Assembly: GCA_021323495.1 (NCBI GenBank)
Contig: JAJQJO010000153.1
Coordinates: forward strand, 1-8,543
Direction of reading: 5' to 3'
Length of the DNA: 8,543 bases
Source of the DNA: Cellvibrio sp.
Lineage (GTDB): Bacteria > Pseudomonadota > Gammaproteobacteria > Pseudomonadales > Cellvibrionaceae
Position numbers and translations under genes: made by a program
Part shown: piece by piece, positions 5,735 through 8,543 of the stretch
Layout: each line of letters starts with the position of its first letter
Position numbering within the stretch: position 1 is the first letter of the stretch
Notes under the pieces: generated by a model
What the model was told of the DNA's origin: nothing
What the model saw: only the letters and a program-made list of their open reading frames with translations
Database searches by the model: none

Positions 5735-8543
5735 TGCTCACCTCCAATCGCGTTTCGGTTTTATTGTAGCGCGCGGGCAGTAGTTTGGCGAGCGCATCAA
5801 AGCTGCGTTTCACACCGGCATCGTAGGTGCCTTTCCAACTGCGCTGGGCATTCGCTTGATGGATTTCAATCGCTTTTTCTTCGAAAGGATAGGCCTGCTC
5901 CTCCAATAAAATTTCATATTGCTCGAGCGCCAGTTCATCAAGGTCTTTTGGCCGCTGGGAATTCATTAAATCGCGGCTGAGTTGCGCGTAAATTTCACCG
6001 ATTTTAAAACTCGCCTGGGTAGTAAATTCACTGACCCCATACGCCAATACCTGCTCCTGTGCCTTAAGTGCTTTTTCCAATGCGGCGCGTTTGCGCTGCA
6101 AGCTATTTTTAAGCGGCAGGGTTAACTGGATGCGGGTAAATTCATCATACGCTGGTTGCGATAATTCGCTTTGGGCACTCGCTGCAAGATAGGTTGAACG
6201 ATCTGTTTTTGCATTGCCGGCGCGGTTGTGGGTATTGATAATATTTTGCAACCAGAACAAACGTTTTTCTTTGTCGCCCGCCGCAGCGTACAGCTCGGTT
6301 AATTTAAATTGCGCTTCAAGATTGTTGGCCAGCGGACGTGGATGTTCGGTCGCGTAGCGGCGATATTGTTCAATCGCCTGGGCACGCTTGCCGGATTTTT
6401 CATACAATTCCGCGCCCATATACAGTGACTGGCGTTTTACATCGGGATCAGTGCTGGTGCGTTCCATCACTACCAATTCATCGGCCGCTTGTTGCCATTT
6501 ATTTTGGTTCTGGTAAATCAATACCATCTTGGCAGGCAAGGTAGAAGCTAATGCATGATTGGGATATTTTTTGCGGAACCCCAAATAAACATTTTCAGCT
6601 TGCGCCCATTTTTCCTGCTCGATTAAATAAACACCGGCATCATATTGTGCCTTGGCTGCAATTTCAGTATCGGGTGTCACCTCGGTAATACGCAGCAATT
6701 GCGCGATAGCGGCGTCCTTATCGCCAAATACCAGGCTCGCTTCCGCCTGTTGGTAAATACTCGCCGCTATACGCTCGCGCACTTGTTGCGCACTGGGTGC
6801 ACCGGGACTTTTACCGTATGCCGGCAATAAATTTAAGACCTGCACGTAAGCCTGTTCGGCAGCGGCATATTCTTTGGTTTCAAAACGACTGTGGCCGAGG
6901 ATCAACCAGCTGGAAAATAATAATTTTCCTTCCGCCGGTGGTTGCCATGCGATAACACGTTCGGCCACCATTTTTGCATCCACGTAGCGATTTTGTTGCA
7001 GTAAATCATTTGCGGCTTCAGCCAACACAATCACCGCCCGCGGGTCAGATTTATAAATATCTGCAAAATTAAGGGCATTCTGGATTTTACGGTTTTGCCA
7101 TTCCTGCAAGCGATTATCAGGCAGGCTGCGCGCCGATTGGATCAATTGTTGCGGCAATAAAATCGCCGCATATCCCGCATCGGCACCGCGCAATTTATCC
7201 ATGTAACCATAGGCCACTTGCTCATAGGCACTCATGGCCGCAGGTAGGTCGCCAGCTTCATTGAGCGATTCCGCCAGCAGGAAAGTCATCTCGGCAACCT
7301 GGGCATCTTTTTCAAAGGTATGCACAAATTCGCGATACCATTTTGCGGCGCGTGCAAATGCAGCAGTGGACTCTGCTTTGTTTGCCGCTTTTAGCTGTTG
7401 TGCTTGCGCGTGTTCAAACTGCGCCAATTCTTGCAATGATTGATGCAAATAGGCGAGTGCACTATCGCCAATTGCGCCTTTGCGCTGGGTCCAATAATTG
7501 CTGCTGATGCCATAGCGTTCAACAAAATCCTGTTTGGCAGGCAAGATCAAACTGGGGAAATCGCCCTGTTGGTATACATCGATCACTTTGATACTAAAGC
7601 TGGGCGCAAAATCTGAATCAGCATTGTGTTGCACAAAATGCTGATAAGTTTCTGCACTGTCAGTGAAACGCTTCTGATCGAGATACAACTGCCCCAATTG
7701 TTGATAGAGCATGTATTCGTAGGCGCGCCCACCGCCTAATTGGACTTGCAAATCGCTAATTGATTTTGCACCGTCGAGATAAGAAAGCGAGAGCGCCATT
7801 ACGCGCAAGGTATCCTTTACCAGATTGGCTTTGGAGGCACCTATATCAGTCAGGGCTGCATCTACGTCTTTCGCATCAGTAGCGTGGCCGATCAATTGAT
7901 CCAGTACGCCGGCAAATGATTTGAGCGCGAGATCGTAATCGCCGCGTTTAAATTGCGCCCAGCCTTTCATGTAGAGCGCATTTTGTTGCAGTTCGGGATT
8001 GTTGCCTTTTACCACTGCATCGTAATTGCGCTCTGCGGCGGCGTAATCCCCGTCAGCAAATGATTTTTCGGCGCGCCGGAATTGTGTCTCCGCCATATAG
8101 GGCGAATCGGGATTGGAGCCGGCAAGCTGGTCAAGCACTATCGCCGCTTCAGCCGTACGGCCATCAAGTGACATGGCCTTGGCGAGTTTATAACGCAACT
8201 GGTCAGCCTCTATGCCTTTCACCGGTGCGGCTCCGCTTGCCTGCACTTTCAACAATTCACTGTACATAGCAATCGGCTTGTCATAAACGCGGCGGATGTC
8301 CGTTGCATTCAGTTGGGCTTTTTCACTGCGCGCCATTTCCAGATCGGCAAGGCGCACCATAATTTGTTGGCGCAACGCAGGGTCTTCAGCAACCGACAAT
8401 GCGCGTTGGTAACTCTGTTCTATACGCGCCATATCGAGTACAGCCACTTTCGCTTTGGCATCGGGTAATTTTGCTGCGGGCAAATCAGCGAGGGTTTTGC
8501 CGCGGCCGTCATCACCTAACCCCACCATACTGCAACCCTGCAA
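5721..8543 (-). CDS. Very large TPR lipoprotein (GltD/AgmU-like), 5' end outside the window
   Basis: 940 residues are visible and the reading frame runs off the right edge. The first residues are L-Q-G-C-S, a lipobox-type sequence, so only the signal peptide (roughly 15-20 residues) is probably missing and Cys4 would be lipidated. Most of the chain is tetratricopeptide-like helical repeats. Clear units lie at about 116-142, 149-180, 186-215, 279-307, 502-530, 544-574, 592-620, 628-660, 703-735 and 743-770, with less regular helical stretches between. The last 110 residues form a distinct domain containing YGVSEFTTQASFKIGEIY, LEQYEILLEEQAYPFEEKA and FDALAKLLPARY. I associate this end with the large TPR proteins of Glt/Agl-type clusters, from memory. 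It probably acts as a periplasmic scaffold at the outer membrane. It overlaps the next gene by 14 bases. Further operon genes may lie upstream, beyond the window. Confidence 0.88.
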   Translation of the reverse strand: MQGCSMVGLGDDGRGKTLADLPAAKLPDAKAKVAVLDMARIEQSYQRALSVAEDPALRQQIMVRLADLEMARSEKAQLNATDIRRVYDKPIAMYSELLKVQASGAAPVKGIEADQLRYKLAKAMSLDGRTAEAAIVLDQLAGSNPDSPYMAETQFRRAEKSFADGDYAAAERNYDAVVKGNNPELQQNALYMKGWAQFKRGDYDLALKSFAGVLDQLIGHATDAKDVDAALTDIGASKANLVKDTLRVMALSLSYLDGAKSISDLQVQLGGGRAYEYMLYQQLGQLYLDQKRFTDSAETYQHFVQHNADSDFAPSFSIKVIDVYQQGDFPSLILPAKQDFVERYGISSNYWTQRKGAIGDSALAYLHQSLQELAQFEHAQAQQLKAANKAESTAAFARAAKWYREFVHTFEKDAQVAEMTFLLAESLNEAGDLPAAMSAYEQVAYGYMDKLRGADAGYAAILLPQQLIQSARSLPDNRLQEWQNRKIQNALNFADIYKSDPRAVIVLAEAANDLLQQNRYVDAKMVAERVIAWQPPAEGKLLFSSWLILGHSRFETKEYAAAEQAYVQVLNLLPAYGKSPGAPSAQQVRERIAASIYQQAEASLVFGDKDAAIAQLLRITEVTPDTEIAAKAQYDAGVYLIEQEKWAQAENVYLGFRKKYPNHALASTLPAKMVLIYQNQNKWQQAADELVVMERTSTDPDVKRQSLYMGAELYEKSGKRAQAIEQYRRYATEHPRPLANNLEAQFKLTELYAAAGDKEKRLFWLQNIINTHNRAGNAKTDRSTYLAASAQSELSQPAYDEFTRIQLTLPLKNSLQRKRAALEKALKAQEQVLAYGVSEFTTQASFKIGEIYAQLSRDLMNSQRPKDLDELALEQYEILLEEQAYPFEEKAIEIHQANAQRSWKGTYDAGVKRSFDALAKLLPARYNKTETRLEVSNEIH

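Noticed and set aside
1..8543. The 14-base string CCGTCATCACCTAA occurs near both window ends (8-21 and 8506-8519), suggesting direct repeats of a mobile element.
   Set aside because: The right copy is ordinary coding sequence of the large TPR gene, no transposase or integrase lies between, and a single 14-base repeat in a window this size is plausible by chance.

Overview
The window most likely comes from a Gram-negative gammaproteobacterium. Two outer-membrane-type lipoproteins, ExbB/ExbD proton-channel subunits and a TonB-like protein show a double-membrane envelope. The protein style and gene mix recall Cellvibrio and its relatives, but that genus guess is an impression from the sequence, not a search result. 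Every convincing gene lies on the minus strand; no plus-strand gene is supported.

Right and centre (1747-8543): a compact seven-gene operon read right to left. In order it encodes a very large TPR protein that begins at the window edge with a lipobox, a TPR lipoprotein, a small secreted protein, an ExbB/TolQ-like proton-channel subunit, two different ExbD/TolR-like subunits, and a TonB-like protein with an AgmX/PglI-type C-terminal domain. Neighbouring genes overlap or nearly touch, except that exbB has an AT-rich spacer of about 60 bases on each side. A strong bidirectional terminator follows the last gene. Gene content and order resemble the conserved core of the Myxococcus Agl/Glt gliding and Nfs spore-coat machines (GltD, GltE, GltF, AglR, AglQ, AglS, GltG). 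The operon is therefore best read as a proton-driven, envelope-spanning machine of unknown job rather than an iron-uptake TonB system. A notable detail is that the first ExbD has Asn where the proton-carrying Asp is expected, while the second keeps the Asp.

Middle (1342-1746): a noncoding region of about 400 bases. It holds the operon terminator, a near-consensus sigma-70 promoter facing left, and two LacI-type operator-like palindromes, one on the promoter and one just downstream. It also holds a terminator-like hairpin inside the leader, enclosed by further inverted repeats. This looks like a sugar-responsive control region for the next gene, possibly with attenuation or a small RNA.

Left (187-1341): one gene for an AGE-superfamily sugar isomerase/epimerase, probably of the mannose isomerase type, followed by a strong bidirectional terminator. 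The first 130 bases are AT-rich, with no convincing gene and only a weak promoter-like signal ahead of that terminator.

The two transcription units look unrelated: a cell-envelope machine and a separately controlled sugar-metabolism gene.
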